Source of the DNA: Xylocopa sonorina
Taxonomy: Eukaryota; Arthropoda; Insecta; Hymenoptera; Apidae
Direction of reading: 5' to 3'
Length of the DNA stretch: 64,000 nucleotides
Assembly: GCF_050948175.1 (NCBI RefSeq)
Contig: NC_135199.1
Span: 8,684,501-8,748,500 of the forward strand
Part shown: positions 12,801 to 25,262 of the stretch, piece after piece
Layout of the letters: every line of letters starts with the position of its first letter
Numbering within the stretch: position 1 is the first letter of the stretch
Made by a program: the position numbers and the translations under genes
The notes under the pieces: generated by a model
Database searches by the model: none
Seen by the model: only the letters and a program-made list of their open reading frames with translations
What the model was told of the DNA's origin: nothing

Positions 12801-15800
12801 TCTTTGAATACGAACAGATATCAAAGACACTGGTTTTATGCTTCGAAAAGAGAAATAATGTATATTATTGATTATAAATTGTTTTTAAATACGAATGAAG
12901 TCGTTTTTAAAGAGGCAGTCGTTGCATATTGCGCATTAGCCTCAGTGTCTTTCGAGGCCTTTGTCGAAGCTAGCTGCAACAACGATGTTGAAACACTCGT
13001 TCGAAGGAAGAATACAGTGCAGCTGGGAGAACCGGCCTGCGAAAGCCTAAAGATCGTCCAGATCTCGCCTCTACTTTCCTGTCCTCGATCGAATCTCGTT
13101 GAAACGCGAAAAGTCGTCCAGAAGACAGCGGGAAGAAAGTACGTCCCGTTTGACGGTTGTAATTGATGGATCGTTCGACTTTTACGCGAGTACGCGACGG
13201 TGCGCAGTCATTTGTAAAATTTCAGCAAATTCGTTTTCACTTTTGGGAGAACCATTGAAAGCATATTTTTCTAGTGACACTTTTCAAAATGAAGAGTACA
13301 TTTAATTCAAGTATCGCATACGTAGGAAGTAATAATCGTAGCTATAAAAATAATGGTTAGCGATGATGTTTTATATAAAAAGAATAGGAAAAATGTCCCA
13401 CCCGTCTGATTGCTTTTTACTTGAGCTCTCAGACTGGCTTTATGCGTCTGTCATCCGCGTTTCGCGTTTGACGAACGTCAGGCGCACTTCCGTTCCGCGA
13501 TCGAGAGTCCTGTCTAGATACTCGCAGGGCGATTGACCTCGCGAGTAGGAAGAACTATCGTCCCCTGATCTGCTCGCCCTCTCCGCGACTCCAGCAGAAT
13601 CTCGAAACGACCGGGAGCTTCCCCGCTGCTTTTGTCCCGATCGTACGCGTTTTTGTCGCGAGTACCACCGGCGAGTCATGCATCTATGCAAAGTAGTGGA
13701 ATCCTTGGTGCCTCGATCGGCAATTTCCCCATGTTTTGCGCAAGGATAACGATTCGAATCGACGAAGAAGGTTGAAACTTTTTCGTAGCCATCCACCGTT
13801 TTGTTAACTCTGCCATAATTAGTTGGAGCAGAATAGTAATTGGAAAATCATTTTTTTTGCGCCACAGTATTATCGTTTATAGGACCGATTTACATAAAAT
13901 TCAGCGTATCGAATAACTTTTCTGACGCCCAACGTTTCTTCCATGATACTTTTCTTCTTATAATCCTAAGACTGGTAAATTTAATTCTCGAACGATAGAG
14001 ATACGTGGAATTAGTTTTTTTTTTTATTGTATGAGCGACGAGGATGGAACTGTCGCGCCACGAATTGTCATCGATGCGGGTCTGGCTTCATTACTGCAGC
14101 GTGTAATCGTTTGAAGTTGATTGATCGATTAGATATATTTAATTAACAGGATGCGTTCCATGTTTGATAAAGTGTGTACACTCGTGGGTGCTTTTTACGG
14201 GTAATGAAGATTGTCTAGATGCTAGATTATGTTTGCGCGTTCTATCGCGTCTCACTTTACGAACGGATCAGGTTTAACGCGTTTCGTTTGGTTTCACGAT
14301 CGTGTCATCGTTGCATCGCACGATTCTCAAGAAACAGAAGTACAAGGTTTGATCCGCGATACAGAAAAATTGTCATCGTCGAGCAACAATCTTTCGTTTA
14401 ACGATAAATTGGCCACGAAGTAGCGCGATGGCGACGTAAAACGATCGTTTCGATTAATTTATGAGGCAAACAGGGATGTTTGAGAGCGGCGTCGGGGGAC
14501 GCGAGGGTGCAGCCTGTGTTTTAAAAACCCGGAGGGTCGTTATTAGACGCGCGAGCAGTGTTGACGCAAGCACCGTTGTCGTAACCGATGCGCCACGCAG
14601 AGAAATCGAGCTAGGTGCATCCTACACGCCTCTGTGTACAATTTACACAAGTATCCTGTGTGTACGCCGGTCAGGGTTTACCTTTATCATCCATTACCGT
14701 GCCCGCGTCGCTCATAGGCGGCCATTATGGATCCCAATCGACGTCCATCGATCGATACACGCGTCTACGAACGTGTCGTTTGTCGGATGAATTTTGAAAG
14801 CTTTCGTAATTGGGGTATCCAAATCGAAACTCGACCAATCAGACTTAAAACACATCGAGAGACTCTGCTATTCCCTCGTGACTACAGTGGCCTCGTCGTA
14901 ACTACGATTTGGTTCGATTTGGAACTAGTAAAATTCCGAGTCCCTCTGCTCGCAGACGCTGAAGAGCAGGATAGCTATTATCGATAACGACGAGCCGCGT
15001 CTCCGTGGTCGCGACGACGTGCTCCTCTCTCAAAGGTTTCGTCGCTCCGAGCACCTCTGTCTGCGCTCGCGTCGACTTCCCCTCGGCGCAGGACGAGCCA
15101 CTCTACATTTAAACGGGCCGCGCACCAACGGCACAATAGGCTTTACGCTAGCAATCAGTATTCCACTTCCGTGACTAGACATCGAGGCGTTCCGCGGGGC
15201 TGTCGATCCCTCTCCTTCGATGTCAATAACCCGCGCCACTCGACGGCCTGGCCACCCCCCCGATCACGGACGCGTCGGGCTCCGTGACACGCCTGATCAT
15301 CGAGGATCGTTACGAATTTCGATTCCAACGGGTAACCGGAGCTCTCGCGTCCTGGACGCGCTCGAGTGGAATTAATTAACCCACGAGCGTCGCGACGGAC
15401 GTTAGATTTCACCGAGTCGGGGTTGTAAGTTGGCGTCGAACCATTGCTTTTCATCGTACGAGGGTGTTCGCCAGGTTCTCGAGGAATCGTAGCTGTTGCT
15501 TTTAACGCGAAGACACGATCAGAATGCAGGAATCATATGCGAGATGAAATTGGCGTTCTTGGTAATTCGAGATCGCTCGAACGTGGGATGCGCGACGACT
15601 TGGAGCAGCAGAGTCTCGTTTAAGGGGTTAATCGTTCATCACGCGTGATTAAGTACCGTGCACGTCCGCGTTGGTCGCAGTCGGTTCGCGAGTGGGACGT
15701 GTTTCCCTGGATTCGCGGTTGAGTTTCTCCGTCGAAGAGACTGGGGAGACCACCGAAGATGCACCCGCGGTGCACAGTCCGTGGCACCGTGCCAGTTTAT

Positions 15801-18800
15801 TATCGATTCCTCCGTCTTCTGGCGTTTTGCGCCAACCATCGCCCCTCTGCACGCCTGCTCGCGTTCTACAATTTCTTACGCTCGAAACCTCGCGAGCGGC
15901 TACGCTTCTTTTGTGGAGCAAACAATGCCATTGTTGCCGTCGATCACGTCCCTCGCCGCCGTTACTGGTACGCGTTAAACGAGCGTGTGGAACGGTCGAG
16001 CAAATTTCTATCTTCTAAAACGCGCTTCGATTCTTTCTCGAAGCGAGTCGAAAGTCTCGCTCGAACGTTTCGCGTTGCTCTGATCGAACGCAGTCGCGCC
16101 ACTTCCGTACCAGAGGACCGCGACGACATTGAAACGATAAAATTCAGCGGATAAAAGACCGCAGCGACCGCGAGAGGAACGCGTAAACACGGAATCGAGA
16201 CGGCCAGATCGATTGATCGCTGTGCATTTGTACTCGCGGCTCGATCGCACGCTCTCACGGGATACTCTGTAGACTTTGAGACTTTCGTTCGAGGCCGTGG
16301 ATCGCGTATCTTCCTCCGGTGTACGAATCGCCGCACAAAGAACCACTTATTCCCGCTGTCTCTCGTCACTGGCTCGTGACGTCATTGTAATTACGGAAAT
16401 TACCGTGGCTCGCGTGGAATTCTGATGCGAGCCAGCGCAGTTAAGCCTGCTCGATGGAGTAATTGTCCTGTATCTCGACTTTTGTGGCCGTGAATGTGTT
16501 CACCAGTGGGAGAACCGCTTTATAGACTTAATATAATTAGAAAATCGACAGATATAAGTCTCGATCGTTGTATCGTTGATAGTTGTCTCTGTTGAACTTA
16601 AGAAGTTTACTGACCACTGCTTCAATCTAACAAGCAATCTATTCTCTCGTGTCAAACGTGTCGAATATATCGCCTCAGGTGAATTTGACGACACGATGCG
16701 TTGGTCTGACCAAAAGCGTTGCATATGCATCTACGCGCAGCAACTAAGTGCGCGCAACGTGTTGCTGAAATGTTGCTGAAACGTTGCCCGTGTGGAATCG
16801 AGGCTCGAAACGCGCACGCGTCGAGAATTGGCGCGTGAAAATTCGCTGGCACGTTGAAATCGTCGGTGACGAGGGTCGTAGCTGGGAAAGCGTGAAAATA
16901 AAAGAGGCGAGAGCGGCCAGGGAGGACGCAAACGATCGTGCAAATAACGTCGCGCGCTCGTCGGGATCGGCTGCTACGTCGAATTTTTGTTTCCCGGTTC
17001 CGCTCCTCTCTTTTTACAGTGGCACGCGTAAAACGCATTGTCCGCTTTGGTAGGACGTCCGTGAAACACGCGGGATTGAAAATTTTATACGTCGTGTCGC
17101 GACCACCGCTACCTTTATTGACCGACGTTGTCATCGGTTTAGCTGATCGCGAGAATTTTTAAACGAACTCTGGAACGATCGCGAGCCCCGTAAATTATTA
17201 TCGAGCTTTACAGACAATGTCGAATGCCTCTTTCTACTTTTTCTTTTTTTTTTGCGTCTCTGTCGCTCACTACCCCTTTTGTTTCCGATCGCAGATAATG
17301 GAAATGTTTTGTGAACTCGTTTTATATAGAATACAAAATCGAATACTGTCCAGTCTCTGTAAAGACTTCGTTTCAATGAATAGTTGACGAAATTTGTCGA
17401 TTTAGAAGGCTGTTGAATGAAATCGATTCCGGGTGTCCGCCCCCTCGAAACGGCATGAATTTCGCGGGGAACGAGTTTAGTAACAGCTCTCGAGGACAAT
17501 GCGTGCCGTTCTTTCCGCGGGAACGAATGGAAATCGCGCATAGTTGGCAGCAGTGATCGAATTCCCGCCGATCAGGCGAATATTTTATAGAGAGACGCGC
17601 GAATCGGTGGTTAATAAAAGGTTACACCGTCCGCGGCTCGCAGCGTGGAATATTCAATCGGTGTAACGTCGATTTCGAACGGCTCCGCGAGAATTCCAGC
17701 ATCGTGCCCATCGTCGGGGGATTTCATTCCGAATTCGAAATAATTTCGCTGCTGCCGGCTGCGGGGGCCACTCGACGCGTTTCGCGACAGAGAGGGTTTT
17801 TAATCCGCGCGAAACGCGCGCAAGTTTCGAGTATCGTGCGTTCCACGAATTTATCGAGGACGGTACGTCGGTGAATTTCGAATTAGGAATTTCGGCTTTT
17901 CAAATGTCGAACACTGGACGATTGGAATCGAGGCAAAACGTGCATCACGTGTACGATTAGAATTTCCAAAATATGTGAAAAGTTGCGAAATATAAAATTC
18001 AGGGTATGGAGATGCTCTTTTGAATCGAAAATTTGATAAATCTACGATTAGGAGTTCGATAACATTTGTAATCGAGTGATATTTTAGGATAGAGTTATTG
18101 AAGATCTCGAGGAATATTATCTCGGTTCTTTTCCTCTTTTATTAATTAGTGGGCAGAATTGCGAACGGATAACAAAGCAGCGCAAATTGTTATAAAAATT
18201 CATAAACGATGGACGTTCCCTGCGACTCAGAAATTTAACGCAACTCCGCTTTCCCTCGTTCCAGCTCGTATTTCCTGCCGATTTAATTCCAGGCTCCCCC
18301 AGAGACTCTCAGGTGAACAAAAATTAATCGTCTTCGTGGCATCTAATAATTTTCTATCAATTATCCTCTATTAGCATACTCGCGTTATAGCTTCTGTTCA
18401 TTATACATTTAAATTTAGCAAGAGCAAACTCCCGTTAATTTTCTACTCTCCGTATATCTATATATATATTGACATAATTGAGTAATAATTTCCCCAGAGA
18501 GTAATTAACCCTTTGAGCGGTGGGAAATATGAGGCACGTCGACCGTACGTGTAATTATTTGTTGCCACCTCCAGGGAGCACGAGCTACGATGATATTCAA
18601 CTCGTATGTAGGTTTATAGTGCGTAAAGTAAATGGAGTATACGTGTTTCACAGTTTATACGATTATATAATATATCTCTACTCAAAGTATTCGATACATC
18701 TAAGATTAAAAAGAAAATGGTTCAACATAATCCGCGAGACAGTCACAACTCCAACATCGAACGTTCGCATTCGCGATCAACTCTGGTACCCTCAAGGTCC

Positions 18801-18960
18801 ATCCTCGGATCGACTGGCGCCAAGGTAGCGCACGAAACGATGACTTTGTTAAAGGGTACTATTCAATTATCCCTCGTCCCTGGGACGAGAGGAACTAACG
18901 AACTGGCCAGGGCTATCCTTCAGTGAGAAGGGCATGGAAAATCGTTCTCGAGTCGAACCG
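6900..18960. other. Long noncoding stretch, no gene recognised
   Basis: About 12 kb without a recognisable gene. Points of note are a possible short exon-like segment 6987-7124 (acceptor ...GGTCCAG, donor GGG/GTAAGT, but two competing frames), and single TGACGTCA octamers at 9376-9383 and 16377-16384. A strong acceptor-like site ends at 17019 (pyrimidine tract then ACAG), but only weak donors follow it. An 11-base repeat (GTTGCTGAAAY) occurs twice near 16760. CpG-rich blocks at about 9.2-9.5, 11.5-11.9 and 14.9-16.3 kb give overlapping open frames on both strands that I attribute to base composition. Confidence 0.45.
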
Positions 18961-18970
18961 ATAGAGTTAC

Positions 18971-19166
18971 TTAACCCTTGCGCACTCGACTCCTTCTCTG
19001 ACGTTAGTTACCAGCAATAGAGAACTCGAAGGAGACGTGCATCTCTGAAAAAGTTCAACTTATCTGATCAGCAATCGATACTGATGTCCTCTCAGAAGAG
19101 ACACACAAGTGGTACACTGGACTAGCGATGTCCCCTCAGAGGGGACGTTCGAGTGCAAAGGATTAA
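18971..19166. mobile_element. piggyBac-type MITE with TTAA target-site duplication
   Basis: The segment is bounded by TTAA at 18971-18974 and TTAA at 19163-19166. The left end reads TTAACCCTTGCGCACTCGA. The right end on the opposite strand reads TTAATCCTTTGCACTCGAA. These are imperfect terminal inverted repeats of about 17 bases abutting the tetranucleotide that piggyBac-family transposases target and duplicate. The interior is 188 bp and cannot encode a transposase, so it is a non-autonomous element. It carries two related 20-bp palindromic blocks (19083-19102 and 19127-19146, each GATGTCC...GAC). The family assignment rests on the TTAA and CCC(T) termini. The autonomous partner is not in this window. 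Confidence 0.7.
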
Positions 19167-19169
19167 GGA

Positions 19170-22100
19170 CGCGTGTAGTCTCGCGATGGAACGTAGAAAC
19201 TGGGTTAACTAGTGGACGAATAAATAGCGGGGCAAGGGTTCCGCCTGGCGGAACTGATGACCGGAGGTCGCCTCTTAATTTCGGCCATCGCGTTTCCGGG
19301 GACGCTGATGAATCGACGAGCGTTCTCCACGCTCGAGGAACTCGAGTTCTTAGTTACAATTTTGGGACCTTGAAAACGATTCTTAATAAATTCATTTCGT
19401 ACAAGTTCGTTAATATTTCTGTACGAAGTGTATCGAGTTTCGTTCTCTGCTTCAATAATGGAGCTTTCAGAGCGTATCATCGCGATATCGCTCGTTGCCA
19501 GTGAATTCGAAAATGAAAGGACTCGGGGGTTGCTTCCAGTCGGGGTGAAGAGCGAGAGGGAGCTGTGTGGAGCGTGCGTTGTAGGGCACGGTTGATTTAT
19601 GGGAGCGTTTTCGGGTGGTTTGAATTGGGTACGTACTTATGAGCTGGGTTAATGCGTTTCGTGGTGAACGAACGTTTCGGGGGCTGGTGGAGTATTTGGA
19701 ATTCGTTAGGAGAGCGGTAAGACAGGTTGGGATGTTCGTTTGGTGGATTCAGAGAAGGGGTTCACCAATGGTTCTGTTTGTAATAGCGTTTACGTGGCTT
19801 TTCGTTAATCAGAAATTCCATTTTCTCTATCGTTATAGTAGATTCGACGATCACCTGTAATTATGAACGTGGATTTTAATGATCGATGAAATTCACGAGC
19901 GATTAATATTTATCTAGATATCTGCTTCTATGTTTGTTAATGAGAAATGTAATATTGATTATTGTTACGGGTTATTAGCGATGCATAGTTAATTCTGCAG
20001 TGTAACAGTTAATGGAAATTAACGGGATAATTGATAATTGGCTGTTGGATCCAGACAGGTGATTATTTTTATAATTATGGATCGCGTCAGTGAAGTTCTG
20101 GGGAACGATAACTTGAATGGAAAGAAACGTTGTTTCGCAAAGTTCGCTCCTTTTTATAAAACGAAACCGTGGATAACATTCCTGGCACGAAGGAGTATTC
20201 GCGAGCACGTAGCTCCGTGGTAGAAACAAAAAAAAGGGACCAGACGAACATAACTCCTCGTCTCCATTTTGCGGTAGTATGATTCCACGCGATGACCCAG
20301 TCGCGTAACTTTAATTGCAAACTTTATTACGGCCAAAAAGAAACGTGATTAACCCGCGCGATATCACGCGAGAAAGAAAAATAAAGGAACGCACCGCGAG
20401 GGAAAACGAAGTGCGGCGAGAAAGATCGCGGGAAAGGTCAAATTTCGGGGTAGAAGCAGAAAATTACATTCCATACGCGGGAAATTTAACAATTTCGTGA
20501 AAGAAAAGAACGTGCGAGGCATTACGTGGAAAAATGAAAAGGGGTTGATACATTCCCGAGGGAAATCTACGTATTCACTCGCCACGTAGATCGTTGCTTT
20601 CTAAATTGCATAAAAAAAGTTAATAAATTTCGTTTCGTCGATTTTGAATTTTCATCAGGAACGAGCAAAATTCTTAGTTAAAATTTGTAAGTAATGTGCA
20701 AGAATCGTACACTTAAAAGTTTAATAGAAATTTCAACTAATTGCACAGAATTTTTGTTGAACATTTTTTTTATAAAAAATGGACAAAAATTGTAATTAGA
20801 CATAAAGGGTTGAAATTGGTCGCGCGGATCGTGAACGGTCAGTTTCGTTTACCCGTGGTCGTGTTTCGAAGCGCGGCGACGATCGATGGAATCGGAAAAT
20901 CCATCCGGCTGACCAATTAACGTCTAATTAGAAGCGGCGCGGGCCAGGATTTAGGACGGCGGGGGCGGATAATTCAGCCTCGAGCTCGCGGAACGAATGA
21001 TTAACCCAGTTTTCGGAAAAGTTACTTTTACCAGGTTAATAGCTTCCGGGCTGATAAGAGAGCCCGCTGCGCCACCCTCTTTCTGCGCTATTTTTACCAC
21101 CCTTCTCATTTCTTTTTTTCACCCCCTCCCTTATTTTACTAGATGCAGCGCGTATTAATTCCACGACAGATCGGGATGATTAACCGGGTGTCCTGGTTAC
21201 GTCGTGACATTTTCTCGTCCCAACGATCCTCTGCCTTCCCAATTTTTTTCTTTTTTCGAGTGGGACGTTTGGGAATTTTTTTCTTCCACTGACGTTCGAA
21301 TATTATTTGCATTCGTACGTTTTAAATTGGATTTTTAATAATAGGAATAGAATTCGAGGGTGTTAAGACTAGGAATACGTCCTGTTACGATTTTAAAATT
21401 TTCATGCTTCGAAACGGGCCTCGAAATGGCTGAAATATTTTTTTTTTATGGGTCCAAGGGATTTTTAAGGTAGAATTAGCCAAAGAATCGGCGGGTTCCT
21501 CTTCATTAGTTGATTTTAATGGTCCTGGGGAAAGTGGACGTGGGAAAACTTGAAATTCCCAATTAAAACTTGCCAAGGGTTGCAATTCCGTCCAATTCCT
21601 CTGCTTGCGACTGACGTATCGTAAACCCAGGGGAATATCAGAGTTGGGGCGAGCGTAAAGAACGCCCGACTTACGGGTGTAATTCCCTCGAATTACACGT
21701 GCAATCTCCTCGCGTGCCCTATACACGGACACTTTTCTTTTCCAATCTCCGCTTTCGAACAAATTAACTTTGCCGCGCGAACTTTATTTATACTTAAACC
21801 GGGTTCCCTTCGTATTACGGTCCATTTCGTCAAAGCGCCGCCACGTTTCCGGCTGAAACGGCTACCGGAAACAAACATGTTCCAGCGTTCCACAGCGCAT
21901 CCCAAGCGAAGTATCGCGTCCATTGAAAGTAGATTCGATTAAATTCAGTTTTGTTTGGTAAAAACAAAAGTAAAAAATCGAAATTAATTCCTCGTGAATC
22001 CACCAGCCAGTCGTAAGTCTCGACTCAGGCTACGCCGCGTACCAAACGGTTATTTACATTTGATAAGAAGATGGATCGGTGCAATAACACCTGAACGAAA

Positions 22101-23460
22101 GTAAACGCATTCGTTTGCCGTCGTTCTAGTTGAAAGCGTGGCCGATAATAACGCGGCGGGACACCGATAAAGACGGTTTCCTTCCCCGTTATCCGTCCAC
22201 TCCGTCGAGGTGTTAATTAGTGCTAATTAATTCGAGAGAATGCTAATCGCCTCTAATTGATTCGATGCTAATTAAGCCTTTTCCTGGCGATAGGCCTCTT
22301 CGATTGATGGGCTGTCGCGGAGACCCAACGATGCGTCGCGATCGATCGATCGATCGACGCGCGTTAAAACCGCGGCGTCGCTTCGTTTCCAGTTTACGCG
22401 GAATATTTCCTGAATATTTCTTAAGCCCAGACGCAGATAACTCGTCGCGTGTTTTCGCGCGTAGGAAAGTGTAAATTACCGTGGGTGGAGGAATTTGGAA
22501 TGTTCCCAGAAATTATTCGCGGCGCGAGAGATTCGTGGGACACGAAGTTTGTTATCGCTAAGAGTTCACAGAGGATGCTGTTAATTTTTCAACATTTTTT
22601 TTCTTCTTTTACGCAACTCGCGTGGGTGTTATACGCGCAGGCGACGATCAATGTGGCTTGATCACCGAAGTTTAACTATCTTGAACGAGGTTGGGTTCGT
22701 AAATGGATCTTCTGTTTAATGGACCATCGAGGAACTTCGCCTGCTGTTGACGTCGTTGCTAGTTTCTCGTTCCATCGACAACTGTAATCTCCTGGTTGAT
22801 ATCGCGTTTGTCGCGCCGTTACCTTCGATTCTTCGTTTACGACTCCTAATTTCGTTTACCTAATCGAGCTTCGAACACTCTCAACGTTCGAACACATTTT
22901 AATCGAACGATGGAAAAGGAAAAAATTGAGTCGATAGTCGACGCGTTCGATGCGCGCGAAGAACAGCTGAAACGGCGAACTCTCGGCAGAACTTGAACGG
23001 AGAATGGCGGGAGTTTCGTCGAACAACGAATCGCTCTCGATAGTTGGCTCGATTTTTCGCTGAACGAGCGCTTTTATCCGCGGCGATTCGACTTAATCGT
23101 CGCGGTATCGGATCCCAGGAGGACGCCTCGGATAGTGGGCTATTAAAATACTTGATCGTCACTTGATTCCACGGCAATCCGCGGGCTTATGAATGATCGA
23201 ATGGAAAGCCAGAGCGTGACATAATTCGCGTAATTTCAACGGCCTTGTTCAGCCGCGACTCCACGTTTTTCTCGCGTAGACCGTGTTTCACGATTGATTG
23301 TTTGTTCTGGCTGGTAACGACTTGCTGTTTCGTTACTTGTTGATCCGTAGTTTCACGCTACGTGTCCCACTGACGAAGTTGATTAGCAGCAATTGAAAAC
23401 TTTTCTCGAGACAAAATTTCTAACAGCATGCAACGATACTCGTAGAAACGAGAATAATTT
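19170..23460. other. Noncoding DNA with homeodomain-site cluster
   Basis: No gene is recognisable. The AT-rich part near 20.6-20.8 kb and the pyrimidine-rich part near 21.1 kb carry no coding signal. A dense set of TAAT/ATTA cores lies at 22211-22276 and is listed separately. A (GATC)n run, CGATCGATCGATCGATCG, occupies about 22339-22356. A GTAAGT at 20689 follows a short AT-rich segment with a weak acceptor, which I do not call as an exon. Confidence 0.45.
22211..22276. promoter_or_regulatory. Cluster of homeodomain-type TAAT/ATTA sites
   Basis: Within 66 bp there are repeated TAATTA, TAATTG and TAAT cores, most preceded by GC (GCTAATTA, GCTAATCG, TCTAATTGA, GCTAATTAA). They are spaced about 20 bp apart, giving the look of a degenerate 20-bp repeat. 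Homeodomain proteins bind TAAT-core sites, and evenly phased copies are common in insect enhancers. The surrounding sequence is GC-rich, which makes the cluster stand out. The function is inference; base composition alone could produce single sites but less readily this spacing. Confidence 0.3.
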
Positions 23461-23504
23461 CTTCGAGGATTCGTTAGTAATCCGTGTGTTTCTGTGGTTT
23501 ACAG

Positions 23505-23602
23505 TGAACTTCCTGGTACAACCGTGGCAAGGATATTCGATTGGACCATCTGGAACACGTGTCTCGAAGTTGATGGAAATCGAGCCTCCCGATTCTGCAA
23601 AC
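23505..23602 (+). CDS. Candidate internal exon, unknown protein
   Basis: A 98-base segment is flanked by plausible splice sites: TTTCTGTGGTTTACAG before it, with a branch-like TAGTAAT about 25 bases upstream, and a strong donor AAC/GTGAGT after it. Frame 1 stays open and reads ELPGTTVARIF... Frame 2 also stays open; it includes QPWQGYSIGPSGTRVSKLME and ends in phase 0. Frame 0 is closed by an immediate TGA. The segment is less CpG-rich than its neighbours, as exons sometimes are. I do not recognise the product. A decoy pair of splice sites by chance is possible in a stretch this long, and nothing shows which distant exons it would join. Confidence 0.27.
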
Positions 23603-23609
23603 GTGAGTA

Positions 23610-24900
23610 GATTGAAAAATATTTCTTACACAGTCTACGTTCAGTCGTGGCGCCAACCAGCATTCAGACCATCGATTCTTAGCTGCCAGCCAATTTTTAT
23701 TGTCCACCTTTGAACCGCGTCTTGTTTCCAAGACGCGCGAACGCAATCTCGGACGCTCGTGACCGATAATAAATTATTATTGACTAAACGGTGAAAGTTT
23801 AGCTATCGATCGTTTAAACGTGCCATAACGTTCGATTAAACACAGACGTCAGAGCTCGATACTAATCGAATACGACGTGGATAACGCCGGTAATATTAAT
23901 CGAGAGATACAATAGCGATGGTTTGCTATTAAAAACAATCATGCGGATCGATCGAACCAGAAGAATTCAATTATTTCTCGATGGATCGTTAATTATCGCT
24001 TAATTTACGCGTTGACAGGCTATTTTACAAATTTCGCTCGTTATCAGACAGAAAGAGGTGCCACGAAAGGATAATGATAGTAATTACAAAAATAAATCGT
24101 ATTTCTTGATCTGTAAAAATTCAATCCTCGATTGAGTTTGAAGAAAAACAATACGCATCCCTCTTCGTTTGTAATATCCGTAATTTAACTTCGAATCGAT
24201 CGGTACACCCTATAATTCGACGCGATCTATCGCGTCTGGTACACTAGGCTGTTTAAAAATAGAAACACGGTTTATAAACGCGTGATGAACGAAAAAAAAA
24301 AGGCTGGACCGTATTAAACGAGAAAGAAATGGAAACAGAAGAAGAGAACAGGCAAGCAGCATACTGGCCCGCCATCATCATTCACCCCAATTTCCGTGCA
24401 CCACCAAAAGCCGAACGTTTAACACCCCTTCGGGGCAACAAATCCTTTTTATCTGACGATTTACGCGCGCGAGCACAAATTCACGCTCGACTAACAAGTG
24501 GGCAGGCGCTTAGCGAGCGAAAATTTCCGCGTCGCTTTCGAAACAACCCCCAGCGAATCGGCATCGGGGTTTCGCTCGTCGAGACGGCTCGTCTGCCGCG
24601 TTTTTCGCGCGAGGAAAAACATCGTCGTTTAAAAAAAAGAGAGAGAGGGGGAGGAGAAAAGGTAAAATCGACGATGGAGTTTCTGCAACGACGCGTTATG
24701 TCATCGAGGCCAAAGATACACGCGGAGAAGTGGCTGTCGGCCGCTCTCGTTTTAGTCGCGTCCGCGCGCTTCGAACGCGAGGAGCCGCGCGAAAATAAAT
24801 CGACCGCCGGGGAACTTTCTTCTCGAGGAGTTCGCGGAGGGCCGTTTTACGGTAGTTTTGTTTATTCCCGGGAAATATCACGCCGCTCGCGGATGGTTCC
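23610..24900. other. Noncoding DNA, no gene recognised
   Basis: AT-rich and GC-rich patches alternate. The only long open frame begins at 24329 on the plus strand (245 codons). It is arginine-rich, runs through a homopolymer-rich purine tract near 24640 and through the polypyrimidine tract of the acceptor at 24952, and resembles no family. I treat it as composition-driven. Confidence 0.5.
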
Positions 24901-24952
24901 TGCGGTTTCGAGGCCACCAGCTGGATTGATACTTTTTTTTTTTTCTCTTCAG

Positions 24953-25010
24953 TGGACGATCATCTCTTTGATTGGTGAAACTCGGAAAACTTGGGACTTG
25001 CTTTCATCGA
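24953..25010 (+). CDS. Weak candidate exon after a strong acceptor
   Basis: The acceptor is excellent: fourteen Ts, then CTCTTCAG, with the exon starting at 24953. Of the three frames only frame 0 is open, reading WTIISLIGETRKTWDLLSS before the donor-like CGA/GTAAAA at 25011. An alternative donor, ATTG/GTGAAA, lies at 24975. Neither donor is a close consensus match. The entry phase (0) is compatible with the phase in which the 23505-23602 candidate would leave. I do not recognise the peptide. The T tract may simply be an ordinary homopolymer. Confidence 0.15.
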
Positions 25011-25109
25011 GTAAAACCACTACATTTCTATATCGTTTACATAAAAACCGACGAATAATTACATAGTCAAGTTTTTCTATATTTCTCAGAATTTTCTGTA
25101 ACTCTAAGT

Positions 25110-25262
25110 TTAATTTTCTTCAAGAAAATTATTGCTGTGTTTTATGAGAATATTTTAATCAGATTAGAGGCTAAATTTGCAATTATACATCTTCTAAATG
25201 TAAGCAAAAATTACTGAAAATATTCTCATAAAATACAGCAATGATTCTCTTGAAGAAAATTA
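25110..25262. repeat. Fold-back element with ~50-bp inverted arms
   Basis: The left arm (about 25110-25162, starting TTAATTTTCTTCAAG) and the right arm (about 25214-25262, ending CTTGAAGAAAATTAA) are reverse complements with only a few mismatches. They share the block ATTGCTGT.TTTTATGAGAAT. About 50 bases lie between them. The transcript would form a long hairpin. It could be a small MITE, a hairpin-RNA source or a degenerate fold-back transposon. I see no clear flanking target-site duplication beyond TTAA at the arm ends (25110-25113 and 25259-25262). Confidence 0.65.

Noticed and set aside
24329..25066. 245-codon plus-strand open frame
   Set aside because: Arg-rich composition, homopolymer tracts, no family resemblance, and it reads straight through a strong splice acceptor. 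It is explained by few stops in GC-rich DNA.
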